From: Aureimonas sp. OT7
Lineage (GTDB): Bacteria > Pseudomonadota > Alphaproteobacteria > Rhizobiales > Rhizobiaceae
Assembly (NCBI RefSeq): GCF_014844055.1
Contig: NZ_CP062167.1
Location: forward strand, 3,137,501-3,201,500
Direction of reading: 5' to 3'
DNA length: 64,000 bases
Part shown: positions 47,129 through 55,990 of the stretch, piece by piece
Position numbering within the stretch: position 1 is the stretch's first letter
Layout: each line of letters opens with the position of its first letter
The notes under the pieces: generated by a model
The model's database searches: none
What the model was told of the DNA's origin: nothing
The model's input: the letters and a program-made list of their open reading frames with translations, nothing else
Made by a program: the position numbers and the translations under genes

Positions 47129-47737
47129 TCAGCCTTTCGGCAAGTGCCCTCCGGTGGACAGTATCGCCTCCACCGTATCGATGTCGCAACTGGCCGTCGC
47201 CCCCAACTCCACCAGCCGGACGGGCGCGTAGTCACGGATCAGCCGTCTGGCGCCGGTATCGCCGGACAGCGTTTCGACCGCCGCCGCCATCGACGCCGGC
47301 AGGATGACGGGATTGCGCGTTGCGCTTCTATCCGTGGCGGCGACGACCGTTCCGGGTACGAAGGCAGCAATGAGCGCGTCGATATCTGCCGTGTCGAGCA
47401 AAGGCATATCGGCCGGCACCATCATGACGCCATCGGCCGGCATGCCGGCGGCAAAGCCCATCTTCACCGAGCCGGAAAGGCCCCCCTCGTGATCGGGGTT
47501 CACCAGGATACGGGTCGGCAACTCTTCGATCAGCGGCCTGAGCCTGTGCGCATCGTGCCCGAGAACGGTCACGATGCCGGCAAGGCGGCTGGCGGCAAGA
47601 CAACGGATAATCCGCACGATCTGGGGAACGTCGGCGTACCGGGCCAGCAGCTTGTGGTGCGGGGCGGTGCGGCTGGACCGCCCCGCCGCCAGCACGACCG
47701 CCACCACTTCAGGCGGCAACGGACCCGCCGGTGGCAA
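47129..47737 (-). CDS. MobA-like nucleotidyltransferase (molybdenum cofactor cytidylyl/guanylyltransferase family)
   Basis: A 202-residue NTP transferase. The nucleotide-binding motif VVLAAGRSSR is near the N-terminus, followed by KLLARYADVPQIVRIIRCL, VPADMPLLD (metal Asp) and RNPVILP, as in MocA/MobA enzymes that attach CMP or GMP to the molybdenum cofactor. No ATG is available. Starts at TTG 47737 or 47719, or GTG 47707, are possible, so the N-terminus is uncertain. The 5' end overlaps the 3' end of the XdhC-type gene by up to 29 bases. Confidence 0.8.
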   Translation of the reverse strand: MPPAGPLPPEVVAVVLAAGRSSRTAPHHKLLARYADVPQIVRIIRCLAASRLAGIVTVLGHDAHRLRPLIEELPTRILVNPDHEGGLSGSVKMGFAAGMPADGVMMVPADMPLLDTADIDALIAAFVPGTVVAATDRSATRNPVILPASMAAAVETLSGDTGARRLIRDYAPVRLVELGATASCDIDTVEAILSTGGHLPKG

Positions 47738-48419
47738 GGTGGCGCGCGGTGCCGTGCCGGGCGGCGATAAGGGATGCGAGGATCGACACCGCGATCTCCG
47801 CCGGTGTCACCGACCCGATATCGAGGCCGATCGGCGCCTCTATCCGTGCGATCCGGGCTGCGGAAAGGCCGGCCTTGGCCAGCCGCTCGGTACGGGCGGC
47901 GTGCGATTTGCGGCTGCCGAGCGCACCGATGTAGAAAGCCGGCGAGGTACAGGCCGCAAGCAGGGCCGGATCGTCGATATCCGGATTGTGGCTCAGCGCG
48001 ACGAGGGCCGTCCGGGCATCCAGCGGATGGCTGGCCAGATGATCCTGCGGCCACGCCTCATGTATCTCGAAGCCGTCGAAACGGGCGCCCGACGCAAAGG
48101 CCCCGCGCGGGTCCACGATGACGACGTCCAGCTCGGTCATGGCGGCCATTGCGGCAAGCGACTGGGCGATGTGCACGGCCCCGACCACGATAAGCCTTGG
48201 CTGCGGCAGGTACACCTTTACGAAAAGGCCACGCTCGGGCTGATGCATGCACGCAGACCTGCTTGCCATCGCCCCCGCGATCTCGTTGGCGAGGGCATCG
48301 CCTGCAAAGCCGGCGGCCAGGATGAGGCGGCTGTGGCCCGATTCGGTATCGGTCGCCAGCGCCACGGGGCGCCGGGCCCGGCGCTCTTCGTTGAGTGCGG
48401 ACAGGATGGCGCGATCCAT
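47709..48419 (-). CDS. XdhC/CoxI-type maturation protein, Rossmann half
   Basis: A 236-residue XdhC family protein that would help insert or sulfurate the molybdenum cofactor of xanthine or aldehyde dehydrogenases. The Rossmann segment is RLIVVGAVHIAQSLAAMAAM, followed by VVIVDPRGAFASGARFDG, LVALSHNPDIDDPALLAA, FYIGALGSRKSHAAR, and the terminal IEAPIGLDIGSVTPAEIAVSILA signature. It starts at ATG 48419 in a TGATG overlap with the upstream short XdhC domain gene, so the family's two domains are on separate, coupled genes. Confidence 0.88.
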   Translation of the reverse strand: MDRAILSALNEERRARRPVALATDTESGHSRLILAAGFAGDALANEIAGAMASRSACMHQPERGLFVKVYLPQPRLIVVGAVHIAQSLAAMAAMTELDVVIVDPRGAFASGARFDGFEIHEAWPQDHLASHPLDARTALVALSHNPDIDDPALLAACTSPAFYIGALGSRKSHAARTERLAKAGLSAARIARIEAPIGLDIGSVTPAEIAVSILASLIAARHGTARHLATGGSVAA

Positions 48420-48727
48420 CAGGCGATCCGCTCGACGAGAATCCGGATACGCCCGCCGCACGACAGGCCGGCCTGCCAGGCGCTCTGGTCGGAAACACCG
48501 AACTCCAGAAGGCGCGGCTGTCCGTCGGCGATCACCTCCTGCGCCTCTGCGATCACGTCCGCCTCGACGCAACCGCCAGAGACGGAGCCCTCGAATGCGC
48601 CGTCGGAGGCGACCAGAAGATGGCTGCCGACCGGCCTCGGAGACGAGCCCCATGTTTCGACGACAGTGGCGAGCGCCGCCGGACGACCCTCGCTCGTCCA
48701 GGCTTCGGCCAGTTCGAGAACGTCCAT
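48419..48727 (-). CDS. XdhC/CoxI N-terminal domain protein
   Basis: A 102-residue protein with only the short XdhC_CoxI domain: ALATVVETWGSSPRPVGSHL, then GSVSGGCVEADVIAEA with the conserved Cys, and SCGGRIRILVE. ATG 48727 has AAAGGTGG 5 bases away; a GTG at 48736 is also in frame. It is translationally coupled to the Rossmann half and probably forms a complex with it. Confidence 0.88.
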   Translation of the reverse strand: MDVLELAEAWTSEGRPAALATVVETWGSSPRPVGSHLLVASDGAFEGSVSGGCVEADVIAEAQEVIADGQPRLLEFGVSDQSAWQAGLSCGGRIRILVERIA

Positions 48728-48748
48728 GCTGGCCACCTTTCATTGCCC

Positions 48749-49249
48749 CTACAGGCTATGAAACTGGCGTTCCTTGTAGAGAAGGCTAGGCGCGGCAGGC
48801 GCGACCTTCAGCCCCACGACCTCGCCGATGATGACCCGGTGGGTCGCGACGATGCGCGAATCGGTGACGCGGCAGTCGAAACTGGCGAGCGCACCCTTCA
48901 GCATCGGGGCGCCGGTGGCGGCGGTTTCCCAGGCGGCCAGGGCGAAGCGTTCCTCGGCGGGCAGCTTCCCCTCGCCGGCGAATGCCCGTGCGACGGCCTC
49001 CTGCCCGGCCTCCAGCACGTTGACGGCGAAAGCGCCGTTTTCCGAGAAGCGGTCATTGCCGGCGCTGGAGAGGTTGAGGCACACGAGAAGCGTCGGCGGA
49101 TCGTCCGATACGGAGCAGACGGAGGTAACCGTGGTGCCGCGCAAGCCGAAGCGACCATCTGTCGTGACGATATGGACGGCCGCCGCGAAATGGCTCATCG
49201 CGTTGCGGAAGTCGAAGCGATCGATCAACGGCCCTGTCAGCAAATCCAT
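48749..49249 (-). CDS. Flavin reductase family protein (RutF/HpaC-like)
   Basis: A 166-residue FMN-binding split-barrel protein that would supply reduced flavin to a monooxygenase. The family blocks FRNAMSHFAAAVHIVTTDGRFGLRGTTVTSVCSVS, SLNLSSAGNDRF-like (CLNLSSAGNDRFSENGAFAVNVL) and FDCRVTDSRIVATHRVIIGEV are present in short form. ATG 49249 follows GGGGAG. It lies 21 bases upstream of the XdhC pair; the partner oxygenase is not in view. Confidence 0.85.
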   Translation of the reverse strand: MDLLTGPLIDRFDFRNAMSHFAAAVHIVTTDGRFGLRGTTVTSVCSVSDDPPTLLVCLNLSSAGNDRFSENGAFAVNVLEAGQEAVARAFAGEGKLPAEERFALAAWETAATGAPMLKGALASFDCRVTDSRIVATHRVIIGEVVGLKVAPAAPSLLYKERQFHSL

Positions 49250-49446
49250 GTCCAAATCTCCCCGGCACATGCGCCGTACCGCCTTGCGGCGATGAGACGA
49301 TCCACGTCCTCAGGGTAGAAGTTAAGCATCATGCACGGTTACACAACCTGCCCATTCGGGTGAGCGCCATCCATCACCGTCGCTTGCGGCCTCATGCTTT
49401 CAGCATATACGTTCGCGGGAATCCAGTGTCAGGAGCATACAGAGGG

Positions 49447-50487
49447 ATGATCCGCAATTCGAGGTGGCTATCGGGCCCCGTGGCCTTGCTGGCCCTCCTG
49501 GCCCATCCGGCGCTGGCGCAGCAGGCGACCCTGGGTGTCGCCGCGCCGTTGAGCGGGCCTTACGAGACGCTCGGCAGGCAATTCGTCGAGGGCGTTCGTG
49601 CGGGGGCGCCCGGCCTTTCCATCACCGAGCGGGATACGCCGTGCACCCCGGAGGGCGGGCGCGATACGGCACTGGCCTTCATCGCCGCCGACATCACGCT
49701 GGCCGTCGGCTTCCTCTGTACGCCCTCCGCCGAGGCAGCCCTGCCCGCCCTTGCCGATGCGGGCGTACCCACAATGGTCGTGGGTGCGCGCAGCACCCGG
49801 CTGACGGATGTCCGGCGCGGGCAGGAGCGGCATGTCTGGCGCCTGGCGCCCCGGCCCGAGGGCGAGGCGCAGGCGCTCGCCGCCGCCATCGCCGATCTCT
49901 GGCCGGGCCTGCCCTTCGGCATCGTCGAGGACGGGTCGGTACGCGCTCGCAGCCTTGCCGACGAATTGCGCGCGGCATTGACGCTGCGCGGGATGGAGCC
50001 GGCGCTGGTGGACAATTACCGCCCCGCCGAAGACCGCCAATTCGCACTGGCGCGGCGCATAGCGCAAAGCGGCCTCACGCGGATCGTGGCTTTGGGCAAC
50101 GTGGCCGACACGGCCATCATCCTGCGCGATGCGGCGTCGCTGAACATCGATCTCGCGGTGCTTGGCGGGGAGAACCTGATCGACGAGACAAGTGAGCCCC
50201 CCTTGCCCGACGGGGTGCGCGCGATTGCACCCAAGGGTTTCGCCATTGCCGATGCGGATGCGGCTGCACCGCGACGGGAGGGGTATTTCCTGGATGGCGA
50301 GGCAGCGGGCCAGATCGCCGCATCGGCCATCGACACGGCGCCGTCGCCCGGCGCGGCGTTGAGCGGACAGACGTTGGAGACAGTCGCGGGGCCGGTACGC
50401 TTCGGCCCCGACGGGGAATCCGGCATGCCCCGTTACGAGATGGTGGAATGGCTGGACGGTCGGTTCGTCGTGCAGCCGGAGGGTTGA
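49447..50487 (+). CDS. Periplasmic binding protein, branched-chain amino acid type (LivK-like)
   Basis: A 346-residue secreted protein of the type I periplasmic binding fold. The signal peptide (ALLALLAHPALAQQ) is followed by LGVAAPLSGPYETLGRQFVEG, typical of the Leu/Ile/Val binding group. Lobe II has VRARSLADELRAAL and NVADTAIILRDAASL. No ABC transporter genes are adjacent. AGGAG 11 bases before ATG 49447 supports the start. A GTG-start P1 peptidase gene follows 2 bases after its stop, a close coupling. Confidence 0.82.
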   Translation: MIRNSRWLSGPVALLALLAHPALAQQATLGVAAPLSGPYETLGRQFVEGVRAGAPGLSITERDTPCTPEGGRDTALAFIAADITLAVGFLCTPSAEAALPALADAGVPTMVVGARSTRLTDVRRGQERHVWRLAPRPEGEAQALAAAIADLWPGLPFGIVEDGSVRARSLADELRAALTLRGMEPALVDNYRPAEDRQFALARRIAQSGLTRIVALGNVADTAIILRDAASLNIDLAVLGGENLIDETSEPPLPDGVRAIAPKGFAIADADAAAPRREGYFLDGEAAGQIAASAIDTAPSPGAALSGQTLETVAGPVRFGPDGESGMPRYEMVEWLDGRFVVQPEG

Positions 50488-50489
50488 TC

Positions 50490-51506
50490 GTGGCTTGGCG
50501 CGCAGGCAGGCGAAATGCGTTGACGGACGTTGCAGGCATCGCGGTCGGGCATGCCGAGGATGCGCGGTTGCGCAGCGGCGTGACGGCCATTCTCTTCGAC
50601 AGGCCGGCCGTCGCTTCCGTCGCCATCCATGGCGGCGCGCCCGGCACGCGGGAAACGCCGCTTCTGGATGCCGAAAACCTCGTTCCGGGGATCGATGGCA
50701 TCTCGCTGTCCGGCGGCTCGGCATTCGGGCTCGACGCCGCATCCGGCCTGCAAGCTGCCCTGCGGGCGCAGGGCCGTGGCTTCGAGGTTGCCGGGATGCG
50801 CGTACCCATCGTACCGGGTGCCATCCTGTTCGACCTCATCAATGGCGGTGACAAGGACTGGGGGTTGCACTCCCCGTACCGGGACCTTGGCCATGCGGCC
50901 GCGCTGGCCGCCGGTGACGACAGGCGGGTGGGCACCGTGGGCGCGGGCTTCGGAGCAACGACGGCAGCGTGCAAGGGCGGCCTCGGAACGGCGTCCTGCG
51001 TGCTTCCAGGCGGCATCACCGTGGCAGCGCTGGTGGCGGTGAACGCGGTGGGCTCTCCCCTCTTTCCCGGCACACGCCATTTTCGCGCCGCTGCCTTCGA
51101 GATGAATGGCGAGTTCGGCGGGCTTGGTTTTCCGCCACGCACGCCGCAGGACAGCGCCACGCCCGCCACCAAGTTGAACCCGACGCCGGGCGGCAACACC
51201 ACGATCGCCGTCATCGCCACCGACGCCATATTGGACAAGGCCGCAGCCAAGCGGCTGGCCGTTGCGGCGCATGACGGTTTTGCCCATGCACTATGGCCGG
51301 CCCATACCGATTTCGACGGCGATCTCGTTTTCGGCGTCGCGACGGGCGGCAGCGGCATCGCCCCCGACGCTGTCGCGCGCATCGACCTCGGCGCGGCGGC
51401 GGCCGCCGTCATGGCGCGCGCGATAGCGCGGGGCGTCCACGCCGCGCGCCCCGAGCCGGGCGACATGGTGCCGGCCTGGAGCACGCTGCGGATTGAGGCG
51501 CAGTAG
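50490..51506 (+). CDS. P1 family peptidase (DmpA/BapA-like Ntn-hydrolase)
   Basis: A 338-residue self-processing aminopeptidase family member. Visible family segments are NALTDVAGIAVGHAED, GISLSGGSAFGLDAASGLQ and FPGTRHFRAAAFE. The autoproteolytic region is near TKLNPTPGGNTTIAVIATDA, where the nucleophile is expected to be Thr/Ser after Asn. The start is GTG 50490 behind GGAGGG at 50478-50483. Some members hydrolyse beta- or D-peptides. It shares a transcription unit with the binding-protein gene. Confidence 0.87.
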   Translation: MAWRAGRRNALTDVAGIAVGHAEDARLRSGVTAILFDRPAVASVAIHGGAPGTRETPLLDAENLVPGIDGISLSGGSAFGLDAASGLQAALRAQGRGFEVAGMRVPIVPGAILFDLINGGDKDWGLHSPYRDLGHAAALAAGDDRRVGTVGAGFGATTAACKGGLGTASCVLPGGITVAALVAVNAVGSPLFPGTRHFRAAAFEMNGEFGGLGFPPRTPQDSATPATKLNPTPGGNTTIAVIATDAILDKAAAKRLAVAAHDGFAHALWPAHTDFDGDLVFGVATGGSGIAPDAVARIDLGAAAAAVMARAIARGVHAARPEPGDMVPAWSTLRIEAQ

Positions 51507-51561
51507 CGCGTCTGTTAAAGGGGCGCTTCTCCTGCAGCTACAGCGCCGAAAGTCAGAGCCT

Positions 51562-52881
51562 ATGATCCCCCGTTATTCCCGCCCCGAAATGGTATCCATC
51601 TGGTCGCAGGAAACGAAGTTCCGAATCTGGTTCGAGATCGAGGCGCACGCGGCCGACGCCCTGGCGGATCTGGGCGTGATACCCAAGGAAGCGGCGAGGA
51701 CGATCTGGGAAAAGGGCGGCGCGGCCACCTTCGACGTCGACCGGATCGACGAAATCGAGCGCGAGACCAAGCACGACGTGATCGCCTTCCTGACGCATCT
51801 GGCCGAATTCGTCGGGCCGGATGCCCGCTTCGTGCATCAGGGCATGACGTCATCCGACGTGCTGGACACCTGTTTCAATGTGCAGCTGCAGCGCGCCAGC
51901 GACCTGTTGCTGGCCGATCTGGACGCGCTTCTGGCCGCGCTCAAGCGCCGCGCCTTCGAGCACAAGGACACCGTCACCATCGGCCGCAGCCATGGCATCC
52001 ACGCCGAACCGACGACCTTCGGCGTCAAGATGGCGCTGGCCTATGTCGAGTTCGAGCGCGCGCGCGCCCGGCTCGTCGCCGCGCGCGAGGAAATCTCGAC
52101 GGCGGCGATCTCGGGCGCGGTCGGCACGTTCGCCAATATCGATCCACGCGTCGAGGAACATGTCGCCAAGGCCATGGGCCTCAACGTGGAGCCTGTATCC
52201 ACGCAGGTCATCCCGCGCGACAGGCACGCCATGTACTTCGCCACGCTGGCGGTCATCGCCTCGTCGGTCGAGCGCCTGGCTGTGGAGATCCGCCATCTGC
52301 AGCGGACCGAGGTGCTCGAGGCCGAGGAATATTTCTCGCCCGGCCAGAAGGGCTCGTCGGCAATGCCGCACAAGCGCAACCCGGTGCTGACCGAGAACCT
52401 CACGGGCCTTGCCCGCATGGTGCGCTCCTATGCCTTCCCCGCGATGGAAAACGTCGCCCTGTGGCACGAGCGCGACATCTCCCACTCCTCCGTGGAGCGG
52501 ATGATCGGGCCGGACGCCACCATCACGCTGGACTTCGCGCTTGCACGCCTGACCGGCGTCATCGACAAGCTGCTCGTCTATCCCGAGCGGATGGACCGCA
52601 ACCTCAACCAGTTCCGCGGGCTGGTCCATTCGCAGCGCGTGCTGCTTGCGCTGACCCAGGCCGGAAAATCGCGCGAGGATGCCTATCGTCTGGTGCAGCG
52701 CAACGCCATGAAGGTTTGGGAACAGGGCGCCGACTTCCTGCAGGAGCTTCTGGCGGACGCGGAAGTGCGCGCGGCGCTGTCGGAAGAGGAACTGCGCGAG
52801 AAGTTCGACCTCGGCTATCACACCAAGCATGTCGACACCATCTTCCGCCGGGTCTTCGGGGATGCAACCCCGGTGTCATGA
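51562..52881 (+). CDS. purB: Adenylosuccinate lyase
   Basis: Cleaves SAICAR and adenylosuccinate in purine synthesis. The 439-residue product shows HQGMTSSDVLDTC, TIGRSHGIHAEPTTFG, and the fumarase/aspartase superfamily signature GSSAMPHKRNP. Further blocks are ALWHERDISHSSVER and the C-terminal HTKHVDTIFRRVFG. ATG 51562 is the first reasonable start. The rest of the purine genes in the window begin 4.4 kb downstream. Confidence 0.96.
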   Translation: MIPRYSRPEMVSIWSQETKFRIWFEIEAHAADALADLGVIPKEAARTIWEKGGAATFDVDRIDEIERETKHDVIAFLTHLAEFVGPDARFVHQGMTSSDVLDTCFNVQLQRASDLLLADLDALLAALKRRAFEHKDTVTIGRSHGIHAEPTTFGVKMALAYVEFERARARLVAAREEISTAAISGAVGTFANIDPRVEEHVAKAMGLNVEPVSTQVIPRDRHAMYFATLAVIASSVERLAVEIRHLQRTEVLEAEEYFSPGQKGSSAMPHKRNPVLTENLTGLARMVRSYAFPAMENVALWHERDISHSSVERMIGPDATITLDFALARLTGVIDKLLVYPERMDRNLNQFRGLVHSQRVLLALTQAGKSREDAYRLVQRNAMKVWEQGADFLQELLADAEVRAALSEEELREKFDLGYHTKHVDTIFRRVFGDATPVS

Positions 52882-52913
52882 CGCCGAAGGGGCACGGGTT
52901 GCGCTAGGCGGCG

Positions 52914-53690
52914 TCAGCCTGCCTTGCGCAGGCGGGCCTCCATCGCCGTGTCGACGTCGATCATCAGCATCTGGTGGTCCGAGAAGGGCATGTCGATGAT
53001 CTCGATCCGGCAGCGGCCCATCAGGTCGCCCGATACGATGCAAGGGTCCAGGCTGGCCTTCCAGGGCCCCAGCCTGAATGTGGGCGCCATCTGGCCGTTG
53101 AGATAGGTAAAGCGCCCATCGGCCAGAAGCGGCGCCAATTCCTGCGGGCCGCCGAACATGTTGAAGTCACCGGTGATGATGGTCGGTGTATCGCGCTCCC
53201 GCGCCCAGCTCGCCAGTTGCTCCAACTGGCGGTGGCGCACCCGCCGCAGCAAAGAGCAGTGCGCCAGAAGGACGCGGACGCCCGGCAGGTCGATATCGTA
53301 GACAAGGCGCTTCTTGCCGTCGTCCAGATACCGCGCCGTGAACGGCAGATCGCCCGTGGCAAGGAACGCGCTGGACTTGCCGCGCGACACCGACAGGCGG
53401 CGGAACCGCTTGCCGGCACTGTACTTGCCATCGATTCGCACCGTGCGGTGATGATCTTCGCACAAGACGGGGAACTGGTCGAAGAAGCCGTTGGTGACGG
53501 AGCCCTTGTCGATTTCCAGAAAGCAGGACAGGTCCGGTTGCAACTCCCGCAACTTGTCCTTGAGGAAGTTAAGCGCGCGCAACTGCGCGTGCCGCGGTGT
53601 GTAGATGTGATGGTGGGCCCGCCCGATATGGTGCTTGAGAGACCCGTCGATATCGCGCGCATATCCGAGATTGGCGTAGACGATCCGCAA
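52914..53690 (-). CDS. Endonuclease/exonuclease/phosphatase family protein
   Basis: A 258-residue EEP-fold hydrolase. RIVYANLGYAR opens the domain, then LSCFLEIDKGS (metal Glu), VRVLLAHCSLLRRVRHRQLEQL, TPTIITGDFNMFGG (metal Asp/Asn) and PFSDHQMLMIDVD (catalytic His). I use TTG 53690, as AAAGGG lies 6 bases before it and the product then begins with RIVYANLG; an ATG at 53738 is also in frame. It is divergent from cardiolipin synthase. EEP and phospholipase D genes often occur together in lipid metabolism. Confidence 0.8.
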   Translation of the reverse strand: MRIVYANLGYARDIDGSLKHHIGRAHHHIYTPRHAQLRALNFLKDKLRELQPDLSCFLEIDKGSVTNGFFDQFPVLCEDHHRTVRIDGKYSAGKRFRRLSVSRGKSSAFLATGDLPFTARYLDDGKKRLVYDIDLPGVRVLLAHCSLLRRVRHRQLEQLASWARERDTPTIITGDFNMFGGPQELAPLLADGRFTYLNGQMAPTFRLGPWKASLDPCIVSGDLMGRCRIEIIDMPFSDHQMLMIDVDTAMEARLRKAG

Positions 53691-53887
53691 CTCGCACCCT
53701 TTCCGATGAAGCGGCCTGGCGGTCCGCGCGACATCCATGCACGCCCCATCGGGCGAAATTCCGGCATGGATATTGGCCTTGCGGGCGGCAAATTCAACAT
53801 CGCGTCGACCGGTCGGCACGCCGCACCGCCGATGCGTTTCCACTTTTGTCCGATCTGGTCTAATTGCGGTCGAACCACAGCACATGG

Positions 53888-55351
53888 ATGCCTGCCGCAA
53901 TGCAAGTCGACGCCGCCTTCTGGACGACCTGGTCGGTCGCGACGGGGATACTCAACTGGGGAATCATCTTCGGAGCGCTGATCTACATTCCGTTCAGGCG
54001 CTCGCCCGCGGCGGCCCAGGCATGGATGATCCTGTTCTTCTTTCTGCCCATCGTCGCGCTGCTGATCTACCTGGCGCTTGGCCATGCGGAACATCCCCGC
54101 TGGCGCAAGGACCGGCTGAAGCGCCTTCCAGCCGTACTGAGCCGCGCGCTGGGCGACCTGACCCTGGAACAGCGAAGCGGATACGAGGAGGCGCTTGCGC
54201 CGCGCTACGCCATGGCGGCGCGGCTGGTGCAGCGGCTGGGCCGCCAGCCATGCCTGCCCGGCAACCAGATAGACCTGGACGCGGACTACAACCGCGTGGT
54301 CGATCGCATCGTCGCCGATATCGACGATGCGCAGAACCATGTCCACATGCTGTTCTACATCCTGATGATGGACGAGGCCGGTGACAAGGTCCTGGCGGCG
54401 CTGGAGCGCGCGGCGCGACGCGGCGTCACCTGCCGCCTCCTGATCGACGCCGTCGGCTCGTCCACCGACAGGCGGCGCATCGCCCGCCGCCTGGACGGAT
54501 CGGGCGTGGCGCTTCGGGTCATCCTGCCCCTGCGCTTCTGGAACCGGGCGACGCGGGCCGATCTGCGCAACCATCGCAAGATCGTGGTCGTCGACGGGCA
54601 TGTGGGCTGGGTGGGTTCGCAGAACATGCATCGCAGCGAATACGAGCCGAACACCTTCTACCGCGAGGTCATGGCCCGCGTCGTGGGCCCCGTGGTGCTG
54701 GAGATGCAGGCCGTCTTCATCGGCGACTGGTACCTGGAAACGGAAGAGGACATCGGCTCTCCGGACCTGATGCCCGTGACCGATTTCGCCGACGCGGACG
54801 GCAGCGCGCTGGCCCAGTTGCTGCCGACGGGCCCGGATTATCCCGGGGCGCAGGTGGATACGCTGTTTACCGATCTGATCCACAACGCCCGGGACCGGGT
54901 GGTGTTGGCGACGCCATATTTCATCCCCAACGAGCCGTTGCTGCAAGCCATGAGCACCGCCGTCGCCAAGGGCGTGACCGTCTCGCTGTTCGTCACCTAC
55001 ACCACCAATTCGATCCTGATCGACCACGCGCAGCGCTCCTACTACGACGATCTCCTGTCGGCGGGGGTAGAGGTGATGCTGTACCGGGAGCGGTTCCTGC
55101 ATGCCAAGCACCTGTCGATCGACGAGGATATCGCCATCATCGGCTCGGCCAACATGGATCGTCGCTCCTTCGAGCTGAACTCCGAAGTGACGCTGCTGAT
55201 CTACGATGCCGACATGGTCCGCAAATTGCGCGGCATAGAACAGGACTACCGGGCAAACAGCGAGCGCCTGGACGCGGAAAGCTGGGAGAAGCGTGGCTTC
55301 GCCACGCAGCTTGCCGAAAACATCATGCGGCTGATCAGTCCCCTGATGTAG
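53888..55351 (+). CDS. cls: Cardiolipin synthase (phospholipase D family)
   Basis: Inner-membrane enzyme forming cardiolipin. The 487-residue product has two N-terminal hydrophobic helices and two HxKxxxxD motifs: NHRKIVVVDGHVGWVGSQN and HAKHLSIDEDIAIIGSANMDRRS. The MQxFIGDWYLET-type and TPYFIPNEPLLQAMSTAV segments are typical of ClsA. The start is uncertain: ATG 53888 and ATG 53900 are both possible and neither has a strong ribosome binding site. Confidence 0.92.
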   Translation: MPAAMQVDAAFWTTWSVATGILNWGIIFGALIYIPFRRSPAAAQAWMILFFFLPIVALLIYLALGHAEHPRWRKDRLKRLPAVLSRALGDLTLEQRSGYEEALAPRYAMAARLVQRLGRQPCLPGNQIDLDADYNRVVDRIVADIDDAQNHVHMLFYILMMDEAGDKVLAALERAARRGVTCRLLIDAVGSSTDRRRIARRLDGSGVALRVILPLRFWNRATRADLRNHRKIVVVDGHVGWVGSQNMHRSEYEPNTFYREVMARVVGPVVLEMQAVFIGDWYLETEEDIGSPDLMPVTDFADADGSALAQLLPTGPDYPGAQVDTLFTDLIHNARDRVVLATPYFIPNEPLLQAMSTAVAKGVTVSLFVTYTTNSILIDHAQRSYYDDLLSAGVEVMLYRERFLHAKHLSIDEDIAIIGSANMDRRSFELNSEVTLLIYDADMVRKLRGIEQDYRANSERLDAESWEKRGFATQLAENIMRLISPLM

Positions 55352-55399
55352 ACGCCTGCCGAACTTGACAAGCATGCGGCGACCGCACATCTGGCAGCC

Positions 55400-55969
55400 A
55401 TGCGCGTTTCAGAAGTCGATATACTCATCGTTCCCGGCTATACCGGGGCATCCGAACAGCACTGGCAAAGCCGATGGGAGCGCAAGCTGTCCACCGCAAG
55501 CCGCGTCGTGCAGGCGGAATGGACCAAGCCCGTCCGCGAGGATTGGACGAAGGCGGTTGCCGATGCCGTCAACGCCACCACCAAGCCCTGCGTCATCGTG
55601 GCCCATTCGCTGGGCGTCGCCAGCGTCGTACAGGCGATTCCGCTGTTCAAGAAGCCGATCGCCGGCGCGTTCTTCGTGGCTCCGCCTGACGTAACGAACG
55701 AGGCGATCCGCCCAAGGCACCTGATGACCTTCGGCCCCTACCCGCGCGAACCGCTGCCGTTCCCGTCGGTCGTGGTTGCCAGCCGCAACGACCACTATTC
55801 GAGCTTCGAAGCATCGGAGGATATCGCCGCGGCCTGGGGATCGCTGTTCATCGATGCCGGCGAAAGCGGCCATCTGAACGCCGACAGCGGACACGGGCCC
55901 TGGCCCGAGGGCCTCTTGACCTTCGGCAAGTTCCTTGCCGCCTTGAAGGCTCCGCCGCATCATCATTGA
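55400..55969 (+). CDS. RBBP9/YdeN-like serine hydrolase
   Basis: A 189-residue alpha/beta hydrolase. The catalytic triad is visible as Ser in VIVAHSLGVASV, Asp in VASRNDHYSS and His in GESGHLNADSGHG, with the family start VDILIVPGYTGASEQHWQSRWE. Substrate unknown. It lies 48 bases after cls on the same strand, so the two may be co-transcribed. Confidence 0.87.
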   Translation: MRVSEVDILIVPGYTGASEQHWQSRWERKLSTASRVVQAEWTKPVREDWTKAVADAVNATTKPCVIVAHSLGVASVVQAIPLFKKPIAGAFFVAPPDVTNEAIRPRHLMTFGPYPREPLPFPSVVVASRNDHYSSFEASEDIAAAWGSLFIDAGESGHLNADSGHGPWPEGLLTFGKFLAALKAPPHHH

Positions 55970-55990
55970 TGCGGCGAAGCATCGGCAACG

